Assembly: GCA_934047225.1 (NCBI GenBank)
Contig: CAKOHE010000014.1
Coordinates: 25,001-89,000 of the forward strand
DNA from: Ypsolopha sequella
Lineage: Eukaryota; Arthropoda; Insecta; Lepidoptera; Ypsolophidae
DNA: 64,000 bases
Direction: 5' to 3'
Both the position numbers and the translations under genes were made by a program. This document shows, in pieces, positions 10,385-21,299 of this stretch (within the stretch, counting starts at the first letter, position 1; every line of letters starts with the position of its first letter). The notes beneath the pieces were generated by a model. That model did not search any database and had not been told where the DNA came from. It saw nothing but the letters and a program-made list of their open reading frames with translations.

Positions 10385-10990
10385 GTATACAATATCCATG
10401 ACTCACAAGTGCCCGAACACATAAATAAAGTGCACACGTTTACAATATCCATGATCCATCAAGTGCCCGAGCACATAAATAAAGTGCACACGTTTACAAT
10501 ATCCATGATCCATCAAGTGCCCGAGCACATAAATAAAGTGCACACGTTTACAATATCCATGATCCATCAAGTGCCCGAGCACATAAATAAAGTGCACACG
10601 TTTACAATATCCATGATCCATCAAGTGCCCGAGCACATAAATAAAGTGCACACGTTTACAATATCCATGATCCATCAAGTGCCCGAGCACATAAATAAAG
10701 TGCACACGTTTACAATATCCATGACCCACAAGTGCCCGACCACATAAATAAAGTGCACACGTTTACAATATCCATGATCCATCAAGTGCCCGAGCACGTA
10801 AATAAAGTGCACACGTTTACAATATCCATGATCCATCAAGTGCCCGAGCACGTAAATAAAGTGCACACGTTTACAATATCCATGATCCATCAAGTGCCCG
10901 AGCACATAAATAAAGTGCACACGTTTACAATATCCATGATCCATCAAGTGCCCGACCACATAAATAAAGTGCACACGTTTACAATATCCA
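10385..10990 (+). repeat. Minisatellite, 54-bp unit, 11 copies
   Basis: ACACGTTTACAATATCCATG recurs at 10434, 10488, 10542, 10596, 10650, 10704, 10757, 10811, 10865, 10919 and 10973. Spacing is 54 bp except one 53-bp unit ending at 10757; the first unit also has the shorter CTCACAAGTG form. Since 54 is a multiple of three, all frames stay open for long runs on both strands (VPEHINKVHTFTISMIHQ on plus), but the 53-bp unit breaks them. Confidence 0.95.
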
Positions 10991-11955
10991 CGCAATAACA
11001 CGCTTTTTTTTTTCTTTGAATTTTGCCTTTATTCTTCATTTGTCAGAAAAATTACTATGATATAGGTAAAATATTATAGGAAAACTGAATTCCCCGTCTC
11101 TATTTCACCCGAAAATGATATCAAACACGGTATAATAGCTGCTTAGCAACAGTGGTTAATTTTTGAGTAACGGTGGGTGGACCCCCTTTTCGGGCCCCTA
11201 TACCCCCCAAAAAAATATTTCTTCATGTCCCCCGGACTAGATTTACTTATAATGACCCAAAGAACATTTGTGGTGAGTGGCTTGCTTGTATCACACTTTT
11301 TATAGGTCAGGCCCTTTTGGCGACAATAATGACTTTCCTAAAATAAATTTGTTCTTTATAGTTTCACTAACAATGTATATTTTTTTTCTCATTTTTTAAA
11401 CATACCGTTTAAAGGAAATACCCCTATGAATGTAGTCATTTTCGGATGACGCTGGTGTGAATTTTATTTTTGTCACTGTCACTCCAAGCCAAAAAAATCG
11501 TACATTTAAGTTTTACAATGAACAGTTATGTAAGTAGTTGACCCAACATATATTTATGCAAAAACTCTTTTAATGGGATGTCTTGTGTTAACCAAAACAT
11601 AATAACTTTATATAAAATAGATTGTACTAAATGATGCGTCTCGTTTCGGGACGGAATATTCCAAAAGCCACAAGATCCTTGCCTGACACAACGACCGCTG
11701 AAAAAGCTTCTAAAGCTTATAAAGACAAGAGTCCGCAATAAACATCCAATTTTAATACCGGTCAAGTGAATATTAACCCTGATACAAGTAACACAGAGTT
11801 GTGAACCGTTTGTCAAGTAATTTACCGCCCACTAGACGTGTAAATAGTTGCGTCTACCTACATAGCGTGATTTGTTGGTGGGGTCGGGGGGAGAGGAAGA
11901 ATCAACACAACTGCGCTTTAAAAGGACTTTAAAACCTCTTCACAGAATTTTTCAA
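10991..11955. other. Non-coding; contains a 31-bp block shared with 45.25 kb
   Basis: 11459-11489 (GAATTTTATTTTTGTCACTG and 11 further bases) recurs exactly at 45252-45282. ATTTTCGGATGACGCTGG at 11438 recurs at 33252. The minus-strand frame 11526-11816 shows no family. Confidence 0.4.
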
Positions 11956-11959
11956 AACA

Positions 11960-12075
11960 CTGCTGCTCAAAAAATTAAAAACCGGCTAAGTGCGAATCGA
12001 ACTCGCACAGAAAAGGTTCCACACCACCGCACAATACGGGTGCGGAACCACAAGTTCTGTGTGCGGAACCTTAAA
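11960..12075 (-). repeat. Diverged 'GGTTCCGTAC/TTGGCCGG' dispersed repeat
   Basis: AAAACCGGCTAAGTGCGAAT followed by CGAACTCGCACAGAAAAGG and GGTTCC is the well-known end of a repeat dispersed in lepidopteran genomes. Better copies lie at 34.69-34.91 kb and 14.9 kb. Confidence 0.55.
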
Positions 12076-12284
12076 AACATGGTAAATTCAGTTATGGGAC
12101 CAACTTAACCTGACACTTACGATCTAATAAACTCTATGTACGTAAATAATTAAATATTTGTATTTTTCCTATGTGTGTTATATAGGTTTATAGGTTTTGA
12201 TTCCCTTGCGAGTGTTAAAATTTGTAATAAATTAATAAGAATAGAATAGAATTGTTATTTTATAAAATTATTTTAATACATTAT

Positions 12285-12477
12285 GTTAGAACATCAAACA
12301 CACCCTGGTCCTCTATGATTGTCTTTGATTTCCGTTTCCTTCTTCTGAAATAATATGGCGATAGGGAAACTGTTGTACTCCGTAAGTTTTTTTCTTAAAT
12401 ATAAAGTCAGTGATATTCTGGTGTTTTTCTACAGTAATTTAATTACCTTTACCTATCCACCGGCCCTCTGCCAATAA
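12285..12477 (+). repeat. 193-bp conserved repeat, copy 1
   Basis: Aligns end to end without gaps to 57695-57887 with about 11 substitutions by my reading (near 94% identity). Starts GTTAGAACATC, ends CTGCCAATAA. No ORF, no TIR, no tail of its own; followed here by (GAATA)n. Class unknown. Confidence 0.85.
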
Positions 12478-12595
12478 GAATAGAATAGAATAGGAGTTTA
12501 TTTGTTTTCAAAATAAATATACATACAATTTGAAATAAATTGAAATCGAAAACAAAATGGTCATAGACTCAGCATGTACCTATTAAGAATCATGA

Positions 12596-13025
12596 TTAAG
12601 GCGCTCTTATCCCAAAACAGTGACTCTCTGTCTTTTTCTTTACGTGTAAGGAGTAAAGAAAATAACCACACTTTTGTACTTTTTCGTTATTTTTATCGGT
12701 TTTTAAATTGTTTAAAAATAAGGGATATGTTTATTAAAACCCACTTACGTGGTCAACCTAGAAAATTTAAAGAGCAATATTACCAGATATGTTTCGTTAA
12801 TAAAAGAGTGGAATTATGGAAATGGCATGATTTGAAAGGTCTTATTACATGTTGTGTTCGTGAATTATTTCTACCGAGCAAAGTTTATCTAATCGTGTAA
12901 CACATGCGTGGAAAACCTAGATAAAGGTTCGAACTATATTGCGTATTTTTTTTTGATGTTTTAGACGATATTTGAAAGTTCTATTTGACTTTGAAATTAC
13001 TGATTTTGGGATAAGAGCGCCTTAA
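12596..13025. mobile_element. TTAA-flanked MITE with 18-bp perfect inverted ends
   Basis: Ends are TTAAGGCGCTCTTATCCCAA and its exact reverse complement at 13006-13025, with weaker pairing beyond. TTAA at each end suggests a piggyBac-like TTAA target duplication. The internal frame 12574-12900 shows no transposase motif. Related by the TTAAGGCG end to the elements at 24.48 and 33.60 kb. Confidence 0.8.
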
Positions 13026-13521
13026 TAGTAGCCAATTTTCAGTCTAAACCAAATAACGCATCGGTATAAAGCAAAATGGAACACGATTAAAAAAATAAAT
13101 TACAAAAAATCGTTACATAGTCACATGTTACACATTATCACAATAAAATAATTAAACAAAAACAAAACATTCATAATTAGGAAAGGATCCCAAGAGCCAC
13201 TTAAGTGAATGTTTTGGGATAAAAAGCGTAGATCTTCGTGCGCTAGTTGACAATAATTTGTTGTATAAATACAGATAACTTTGGTACTGCAAGCTTAAGT
13301 GCCCTCGTGTTTGTCATGTTTAAAATTGTATTATAAACTAAAGAAAGTGATATTTTATCCCATCTAGATATATCATGACAAAACGCATGCACGCGTTCTG
13401 GACACGTTGGATGGCTTTGGCAGTTGTTTTTATAGAGGCATGGACCAAACACTAAGTCGCAATAACTTAGCTTAGATAGAAAAAAACAATCGCAAAAACA
13501 ATCGAAACCTGACCTGCCCCC
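13026..13521. other. Non-coding
   Basis: Holds a diverged echo of the preceding TIR (TTTTGGGATAAAAAGCG near 13211). No gene. Confidence 0.35.
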
Positions 13522-13742
13522 CTATTCTGTATCTTTAGTTGCCAACTGCACGAGGTGCCTATCATCAAAAACATAGCTAAAAACTGAAATTTCAAAATTG
13601 GCTTTAGTGGGTATTGAACTATTAACAATCTGTGTCGTCACTTGAAGTGCGAAAATATCCTTAGGACATCGGAATTCGATAGTATATCTATGTTTTTGAT
13701 GATAGACACCCAGTCCAGAAGGCAACTAGAGAGACACAATAG
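13522..13742. mobile_element. MITE with TIR CTATT.TGTATCTTTAGTTGCC (copy 1)
   Basis: Left end TATCTTTAGTTGCCAACTGC...ATCATCAAAAACATAG pairs with right end CTATGTTTTTGATGATAGAC...GGCAACTAGAGAGACACAATAG. Nearly the same element occurs at 58917-59141. Confidence 0.85.
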
Positions 13743-14240
13743 GCCTGCTGAACGCTGAGAAATGGCTTGATTTTTTAAAGAGATCTAAAAGCTCCGAAAC
13801 ACTTACTAATTTTAGCTAGAACATGTGTCTCGAAATGCAAACTTTCGTCAACTATCAGTCCTAGGTTCCTGACACAGGTTTCAATTAGGATTTTAGTATC
13901 CTGCAGCTTAATGATTTGATTTGGAGCTCTCAATGAACCCACCTGATGTTTTGTACCGCAGATAATAGCTATGCTTTTCTTAGGGTTGAGTACCAGTCTA
14001 TGAATTTGGGACCAATGTGATCAGTATTTAATGTTGATGCGATAAGTCGTACAATGTCTTGGGTTGTATTAGCATACACATACCGTTGAGTATCGTTTGC
14101 GTATAAATGATAACTCGAATTGAAGATATATTTATACCGGATATATAAATGGAAAGTAATGTAGGTCTCAACATAGAACCTTGAACCACCCCTAATGACG
14201 AATCGTGGTTCAGATCAAAGATTTTAAATGTTTAGGTGAG
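13743..14240 (-). pseudogene. Non-LTR retrotransposon RT fragment, decayed
   Basis: On the minus strand, broken frames give YHLYANDTQ (degenerate YADD box), LVLNPKKSIAIICGTKHQVG, then RNLGLIVDESLHFETHV, in the order expected for RT palm to thumb. A box resembling 'GVPQGSILGPLLF' (GVVQGSMLRPTLLS) lies just before. Several frameshifts. The upstream RT part is at 14610-14790; 14241-14609 interrupts it. Confidence 0.7.
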
Positions 14241-14609
14241 CCCTGGCACCTAAAATCTATTGCATTGTTTTTGAATGCGTGCGTTAACATAATGCCGACG
14301 CGCGCACACTTATGAGTGCGCAATCTGTCTACCTACGGTCAGCAAACTGATCAGACTACTAAAGTTGTTAAAATGATTAACTTTAAGTGTACTTAAGGCG
14401 TCCAACTATCACTATATTCAGATGAGCACTGATTCCAAACGTGTGAGCGTCAACCATTTAAAGGTGGAAACATTTTGGTGCTGTCACACTACGGTAAGGG
14501 CTTATCTTTGGTTCAGATGTAATTATTCGACCGTTATCATTGACCCATTGAAAAATTTGTTATCGGTTTGTAAACTACGATGAAAGCCACTTGCATGCAG
14601 GTTCTGAAA
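14241..14609. other. Insert or decayed spacer between RT pieces
   Basis: No coding match. A CG-rich 'GCCGACGCGCGCACAC' stretch near 14291 hints at an inserted element, but I found no ends. Confidence 0.3.
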
Positions 14610-14790
14610 AACCGATACATCTTAACTTTTGAGGAAGAGTAGTACATAATGTAGACGCAGTCAAATGCTCGACTATAATCTAGCACGACCAAAACAGATC
14701 CTTGACCTTCATCTGCAGAAGTAAGAATGTCGTCGAATATATTTAAAAGGGCAGAGGTTGCCTTTTCGGAAACTAGATCGAAGTTGAAGA
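14610..14790 (-). pseudogene. RT motif A piece of the same LINE
   Basis: Minus-strand text NIFDDILTSADEGQGSVLV followed by VLDYSRAFDCV is RT motif A ('LDYSKAFD') with its lead-in. It precedes the palm piece at 13743-14240 in the correct order on the minus strand. Confidence 0.75.
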
Positions 14791-14859
14791 ATAATATTTT
14801 TTTGCTTAAGAAACGGTATGATTATGTAAAGTGTAATAACTTTTTTTCGCGTCGAGTTA

Positions 14860-15018
14860 GAGGCCTGATTTTTTTACAGCACCATGGGGCCGTAGACTTC
14901 TGTAGGAGGTTTTAACTTGAAAAGGGTCTTAACAGACAGACACACGGACGTACAGCCAGACAACAAAGTAACCCTATAAGTGTTCCGTTTTTTAATTTTG
15001 AGGTACGGAACCCTAAAA
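14860..15018 (+). repeat. 'GGTTCCGTAC' dispersed repeat, 3' part
   Basis: Contains ACAGACAGACACACGGACGT and ends GAGGTACGGAACCCTAAAAA, the standard end of this lepidopteran repeat. Confidence 0.7.
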
Positions 15019-15844
15019 ATGAGAACGTATAACCCAGTGTCACGGGTAATAGTGTTTTTCTTTTTACACTTTTATAATTTATCTAGATATGACCTGTTGC
15101 GTTTTTATTGATTTATTTATATGAGGAAATGTTCTTTATTGTAGACATACACACATGCAGGTCTAGTGTTAGCCACTTTAACGTATCCATTGAAACACAA
15201 TAACATAGCTGGTGGTAGCCACAACGACTGCAAATTGCCGCTTGACATCCGCTTCCAGTGCAGTGGCGCGGGCACGTTCCCACTACAAACGCATTCCATG
15301 TTCTACGTGGCTCACGAATGACCACAAACGGTCAGGAAACTTAGAGTTATTTGCACCCTTGTGGTACATTCCTTAATATACGTACGGTATGTAGCTTAAG
15401 TAAAGTATGAAATTATGGCTGATTTTTCACGTAGTATAAGTCGGGAAATGCCTTTGCCAAAGGGCAAACAAACGGCAGTAATTAAAACAGAAACATGATA
15501 TTGTTAACTATTACTAATATGTCTGAATAAATGGCTAATTGAATTGATTGAAGTCCAGGATAGACGACGCAGTGTGACAGACGCCGGTAGCGGGATAGTT
15601 GCCTGTAGCGGGACAATGGCCCCATTTTCAAAATCTCGTACTACCAAAAGAGTAGACGAACCCGTAACAAAGTCACTTGAAAGCGCACCCCTTTCCCACT
15701 TCAGTGCAACGGCCAAGATCCCAGAATCATGCACGTGGCTCGCTTCAAAAAATAAAACGTTTCGTGCCAAAAATTAATTCACCCAACTAATCTAGTACCC
15801 AAATTATCTTAAAGGATTCTTTCAAATTCCTTCAGGCTATCCAC
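15019..15844. other. Non-coding; no supported gene
   Basis: Two overlapping minus frames at 15113-15325 are cysteine-containing but match nothing, and complementary frames at 15504-15777 are mirror images. No repeat boundaries seen. Confidence 0.3.
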
Positions 15845-16365
15845 GATCGTACACTACGTTCCTCTGAAAATTGGCTCCTAGCAACTCCATATCCCTCTTC
15901 CAAGTTTTATGATAACTCCTTTGCTGTTAAATCGGTCAGGCTGTGGAATGACCTCCCCGTAGCCGTCAAACGTGGTCCCTCGTTACCTGTCTTCAAAAGA
16001 TAAGTAAAGGATAATTTTCTTTCCTTCTTATCTTTTTAATAATCCATCTACCTCTGCTATGTACTATTATTATTATTTATTTAATTATTACTTTCTACGT
16101 TATTTTTGTATTCATCATAATATCTATAGATTTTTACCTATATGTATATAATATTATATTCGTTTATTCTATATTTATTCGTATTTAAGTATAATATGGT
16201 ATTGTATTGTTTTATTTTATGTGCACCGCCTTCACGATCTGTCTTCTTGACATAATTTCCACCGAAAGGTTGTCTGGAAGACAATTTTAAGCGATAAGGC
16301 CGCCAATTGTTACCTTATTACTGATTTCTCTTGTAAGTTTTCGTTTTAAATCGTCCCAAAAAAAA
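15845..16365 (+). mobile_element. LINE ORF2 C-terminal tail and 3' UTR
   Basis: In one frame: LRSSENWLLATPYPSSKFYD and VRLWNDLPVAVKRGPSLPVF, the usual end of Jockey/I-type ORF2 ('S...VRLWN.LP..I......F.F'). A TAG at about 16000 is followed by VKDNF. The 3' part has TTA-rich stretches and ends near a poly-A run at 16360. Confidence 0.75.
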
Positions 16366-16868
16366 AATTGTCTTGTCTAGTAGCGTGCAAAGGATCTGCT
16401 GTATCTTAGATTAGAAATATGTAGTACGTATTTTGTTTTTATGTAATAACATGTTCGGTCTAGTATAAATTGTAACGGTACGTTTTTGATGTTTTGTCTG
16501 TCATCTACAAAAAGGATGTATGCCCCGAAAAGGTATCTATACCATGGAGTTTTCTTTTTCGTTATTCTTACAAGCACCTAACTCTGTTTGCAGGATCGTG
16601 ATGCCACGTAACTAAAAAAGAAAACGAGGCGTTCAATAGCAAATAGTTACATATTACTGTGTTCATTCTGGATTTTAATGTATGGAAGAAAATTGGCATA
16701 AGTTTAACAGCTTTGACGCTATAATAAGATACCTTGTCATGGTGACTTTCAGACGCATGACCGTCCATCCCCATTCACAAGGTGTATCCTGAAAATAGCA
16801 TTGGCCATCGCTCGCACGATCAGGCGATGCGATTTCATCGTGCGATGAAACTGATCGTGCGATAAGAA

Positions 16869-18534
16869 AACTTGTGTCCTATTACAAGCGGTCGCACGCA
16901 CGCACGATCAGTCTCATAACTTGTGTCCTATTACAAGCGGTCGCACGCACGCACGATCAGTCTCATAACTTGTGTCCTATTACAAGCGGTCGCACGCACG
17001 CACGATCAGTCTCATAACTGGTGTCCTATACCAAGCGGTCGCATGCATGCACGATCAGTCTCATAACTTGTGTCCTATTACAAGCGGTCGCATGCATGCA
17101 CGATCAGTCTCATAACTTGTGTCCTATTACAAGCGGTCGCATGCATGCACGATCAGTCTCATAACTTGTGTCCTATTACAAGCGGTCGCACGCACGCACG
17201 ATCAGTCTCATAACTTGTGTCCTATTACAAGCGGTCGCATGCATGCACGATCAGTCTCATAACTTGTGTCCTATTACAAGCGGTCGCATGCATGCACGAT
17301 CAGTCTCATAACTTGTGTCCTATTACAAGCGGTCGCATGCATGCACGATCAGTCTCATAACTTGTGTCCTATTACAAGCGGTCGCATGCATGCACGATCA
17401 GTCTCATAACTTGTGTCCTATTACAAGCGGTCGCATGCATGCACGATCAGTCTCATAACTTGTGTCCTATTACAAGCGGTCGCATGCATGCACGATCAGT
17501 CTCATAACTTGTGTCCTATTACAAGCGGTCGCATGCATGCACGATCAGTCTCATAACTTGTGTCCTATTACAAGCGGTCGCATGCATGCACGATCAGTCT
17601 CATAACTTGTGTCCTATTACAAGCGGTCGCATGCATGCACGATCAGTCTCATAACTTGTGTCCTATTACAAGCGGTCGCATGCATGCACGATCAGTCTCA
17701 TAACTTGTGTCCTATTACAAGCGGTCGCATGCATGCACGATCAGTCTCATAACTTGTGTCCTATTACAAGCGGTCGCACGCACGCACGATCAGTCTCATA
17801 ACTTGTGTCCTATTACAAGCGGTCGCATGCATGCACGATCAGTCTCATAACTTGTGTCCTATTACAAGCGGTCGCATGCATGCACGATCAGTCTCATAAC
17901 TTGTGTCCTATTACAAGCGGTCGCATGCATGCACGATCAGTCTCATAACTTGTGTCCTATTACAAGCGGTCGCATGCATGCACGATCAGTCTCATAACTT
18001 GTGTCCTATTACAAGCGGTCGCATGCATGCACGATCAGTCTCATAACTTGTGTCCTATTACAAGCGGTCGCATGCATGCACGATCAGTCTCATAACTTGT
18101 GTCCTATTACAAGCGGTCGCATGCATGCACGATCAGTCTCATAACTTGTGTCCTATTACAAGCGGTCGCATGCATGCACGATCAGTCTCATAACTTGTGT
18201 CCTATTACAAGCGGTCGCATGCATGCACGATCAGTCTCATAACTTGTGTCCTATTACAAGCGGTCGCATGCATGCACGATCAGTCTCATAACTTGTGTCC
18301 TATTACAAGCGGTCGCATGCATGCACGATCAGTCTCATAACTTGTGTCCTATTACAAGCGGTCGCATGCATGCACGATCAGTCTCATAACTTGTGTCCTA
18401 TTACAAGCGGTCGCATGCATGCACGATCAGTCTCATAACTTGTGTCCTATTACAAGCGGTCGCATGCATGCACGATCAGTCTCATAACTTGTGTCCTATT
18501 ACAAGCGGTCGCACGCACGCACGATCAGTCTCAT
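16869..18534 (+). repeat. 49-bp satellite array, 34 units
   Basis: AACTTGTGTCC begins at 16869 and last at 18486; the distance is exactly 33 x 49. Each unit has CTTGTGTCCTATTACAAG (a possible 5-bp stem) and a core that is either GCATGCATGCACGATCAG or GCACGCACGCACGATCAG. The CACG form occupies the outer units and a few inside. One unit (near 17016) has CTGGTGTCCTATACCAAG, changing both stem sides. Confidence 0.97.
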
Positions 18535-18882
18535 AACCTGTCGAACAATATTTCTTTAATCATAAATAGGATTAAAAAAAGAAAACGAAAGACGACATAA
18601 TATAATATAAAAACAGAAATCAGCGCGGTGAATTTCACAATCAGTATTTTGACGTACGGAATAATGAGGAAGACTTTTACGAATATTTGTCTGACAACAG
18701 AAACATTTGATTACATCTGTAATGGAATACGCGCCGATTGTAATCGTAGGGTTACAAACTTCAAAAGACCCATAATTGTTAACTGGTGTTAACCTTGAGG
18801 TACATTCTTTTTATATAGCTTTATAGGATTCGAAAAAATCGGATTTTTATAATAAAAATAAATAATATCAAGATATATTATA

Positions 18883-18960
18883 TAAGGTGAAATTTAATCA
18901 ACCGCCCAAATTCGTACTGGATACTCGGTTAGTGATCAGGAACAATGTTTAGTAACCCTT
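18883..18960 (+). repeat. MITE end inside the foldback element
   Basis: TATAAGGTGAAATTTAATCA then ACCGCCCAAATTCGTACTGG and AGTGATCAGGAACAA matches the end shared by 7058-7123 and, more loosely, 26704-26972. Confidence 0.5.
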
Positions 18961-19401
18961 GAAATTCTCCGCTCGCTGAAGTCGCGTCGTGAAGTTATCG
19001 CGCGAGCGTCAATCAGGACAATCAGCAACGATCAGTATGTTTGATCGCATGGTCGTCCGATATAACGATGCGTCGATGGTCACGCGACGAAAATAGGACA
19101 AATTGGTCGCATTGCAAGATCGCGCGACCATCAATTAAGAAATTTAGTAGATATCGATATGTTTGTTCGCATGGTCGTGCGAGTAGTGCGACGATCGCAT
19201 CGCATGATCATGCAAGCGATGGACATTTAGGACGACGCCTAAAGCCTTAATTGGGCACACATTTTAGGGGGAAGAGTAATACACATTATGGAGGGGGATC
19301 CACTGAAGGTCACCAAAGTCACCATGTCAAGGTATCATACTAGTGTCAAAGCTGTTAAACTTTTGCTGCGACAAAATTTAGAATGAACACATTATAGGCT
19401 G

Positions 19402-19610
19402 AAAAAATATTGTAGCTACTTTATGAAAGCTTTTTTCTTGAAATTTCATTTATTTCATCAATTTTAACACCAATCCCATACATGAGGCGTACTGATCTCA
19501 AAATAATAAGGATCAAATAAAATAACATTAATATAAAATGAAAATGTTTTCTTCTCAATTACATCAATATAAGATATAATAAAAGAGTAGAACCCGGTGT
19601 GTCTATACAT
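19402..19610. other. Non-coding
   Basis: Nothing recognised. Confidence 0.3.
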
Positions 19611-20030
19611 GAAAATGAAAATGAAAAATATGTTTATTGACACCAGCAAATAACTTACATACTAAATTGTGACACTAGCCTCCATACTAGGATTCCCTGG
19701 TGACATGGAGACTAGGTCCTTCCATAACTATATAATATAAAAAAAAATTAAAATATGCTAAACATTAAATTATAAATTAGAAACAAAAAAAAAAACATTA
19801 GTTAAAATTAATAAATTGGGTGAACATGATATAATTAATTACTTACATATTAGGTACAATTAATAATTTTACTTTAACCTAAGGTAAAATTAAACGAACT
19901 AATCTAATTATAAAGAAAAAATTATATTACCTATCACAAAAGCTTGCGTGTAGTGTGAGAGGGGAGGTGTGTGTGTTAGAGAGTGTGAGGTTGTGTGTAT
20001 AATGGGTGAGAGTGAGTGATTACATAGTTA
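19611..20030 (-). mobile_element. LINE/SINE 3' region on the minus strand
   Basis: Left edge is (TGAAAA)n, the complement of a TTTTCA tail, next to an AATAAA-type end (TGTTTATTGACACCAGC on plus). About 320 bp further in (19950-20000) lies a TG-rich block like that in the insert at 8765-9121. No coding part remains. Confidence 0.5.
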
Positions 20031-20189
20031 CTGTTCAATGATGTACATAATTACTGAGTTTCGTGAAGAAAACAAGGAAGGAGGTGTTATACTCTTATGC
20101 AGTTATTATGGTTGTGTTTTTGGTGTACAAAATTTTATTTATTTATTTTAATTACATTAAAGAAAAGTAATCAAAATTTAAAAAGGGTG

Positions 20190-20481
20190 ACTAAATAGAG
20201 TACTTTATTTATTTAATATGTAACACCAACAGTACACTATTACACACAACAAATTATTTACAAAATTTAAATTCTGATATGCGAACCAGTTACAGGCGTT
20301 CACTACATTCATAGTTAAATTATAAACACAAAGCAGACAGTATACTATTTAAAGCAAAAATTTAAAAATCAGTGTATAATAATATTTAAACAAATTTACA
20401 TGCATAACTATTTAACCTAATAATAAGCTGAAAATTATACAAAAATATACAAAAGATGCGTGAAAGACAAAGCAAAATTAC
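20190..20481 (-). other. 3' UTR of the 20.5-21.1 kb gene with poly(A) signal
   Basis: Reading leftwards from the stop at 20482, overlapping AATAAA signals (AATAAATAAAG) occur at about 20202-20214. The UTR is AT-rich and ordinary. Confidence 0.55.
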
Positions 20482-21098
20482 CTATACTAAATAAAATCTT
20501 AGCAAACTATTCCTAAACTTGTACAAAGCTAAGTAAAAGATATCATGATCCGGGACACTTTGGCTTTTCTCATTGTATTCTCTTATCATTCTGGTGATTG
20601 GTGAATTAAGACCTAAGTTTGTTTTACTAGTGGGGCAGCAAAATATTTTAGCGATGGGCGTACGAGGCATATTATATATACATCTGAACGAATTCATCAA
20701 TATCTTTGACTTTCTTCTTTTATTTTTTATAAAGCTATCTATAGTCTTCTGGTTTTTAGATTTAGTACTTTTTAATTTTCTTTTTAATTTATTTACTTTC
20801 ACACTAACGTTGGCTTTGCTCGTGTTATGATCCAAGGTTTTGGTGCTGATATTCAAATTGTTAATCGAACTGCTTAAGTTTTCAATCTCAGAAACTATTA
20901 ATTTATTAATTTTCTTATTATATTTGCGCTTTGGTTTTTCCGATTCATCTGCTTCCTTCTTCTTTTTTCCTCTTGGTTTCTTTTCTTTGACGGGTTTTTT
21001 TATTGATTCTTCGTATTCTTCGACGAGTCCTGGGTAAAATTTTCGCATAAGGTCTTGTCTCTCGGTAGTTGTCCATGGTGCGGCGTGGTCTTCATTTT
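20482..21098 (-). CDS. Terminal exon, lysine-rich tail; possibly flap endonuclease GEN
   Basis: Exon starts after the acceptor TTTTTACCTTCGGTAG (AG at 21100-21099) and runs about 205 codons to the stop at 20482. The start, WTTTERQDLMRKFYPGLVEE, resembles the segment closing the chromodomain-like part of GEN/Yen1 Holliday-junction resolvases ('W.T.ER......YP.LV..F'). A basic tail follows (KKPRGKKKKE, KPKRKYNKK) with KTIDSFIKNK, again like GEN tails. GEN acts in the nucleus on recombination intermediates. The nuclease core would lie in exons outside or further right on the minus strand; I did not find them. The open frame continues past 21098 only by reading through the MITE (an arginine run), which is not real coding. 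GEN identity is tentative; the exon is better supported. Confidence 0.6.
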
Positions 21099-21127
21099 CT
21101 ACCGAAGGTAAAAACTTGTTTTTAATG

Positions 21128-21299
21128 ATGATTGCAAAACGGCTCACCTCAATAACTATTTTTGATCGGGATAGCCGACGTCGTCGTCGTCGTCGCGGAA
21201 GCGTCTTCACTCGCCCAGAAGAAGGCAGTCTGAATCTGCTGAAACTGGTCGGCTATCCCGAATAAAGTCGTATTGAGGTGAGCCGTTTTGCAGTAATCA
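21128..21299. mobile_element. MITE in the last intron, close to the splice acceptor
   Basis: Ends TGCAAAACGGCTCACCTCAA (left) and, inverted, the same string at right, continuing to CGGGATAGCCGAC. Holds a (CGT)n tract at 21179-21195. Lies about 30 bp upstream (gene sense) of the acceptor at 21099. Confidence 0.85.

Larger units (their letters stand above)
16656..19400. mobile_element. Foldback-type element with internal satellite
   Basis: The left arm (GTGTTCATTCT at 16658, AAGTTTAACAGCTTTGAC at 16700, ACCTTGTCATGGTGACTTT at 16731) recurs inverted on the right (AAAGTCACCATGTCAAGGT at 19314, GTCAAAGCTGTTAAACTT at 19346, AGAATGAACAC at 19380). Inside lie GATCG/CGATC-rich stretches at 16800-16868 and 18960-19230 with scattered GCGACCAT/CGCATGGTCGT words, and between them the 34-copy satellite. 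No transposase is visible. Arm similarity is seen; mobile nature is inferred. Confidence 0.7.

Noticed and set aside
10325..11001. Long open frames with 18-residue repeats on both strands
   Set aside because: They come from the 54-bp minisatellite period; a 53-bp unit breaks them and no start context or splice site supports coding.
15113..15325. Cysteine-containing minus-strand frame as a small secreted protein
   Set aside because: Two overlapping frames equally open, no signal peptide, no splice support, no family match.
16869..18534. CRISPR-like regular repeat
   Set aside because: Units are directly contiguous with no unique spacers, in an animal-type genome; it is a satellite.
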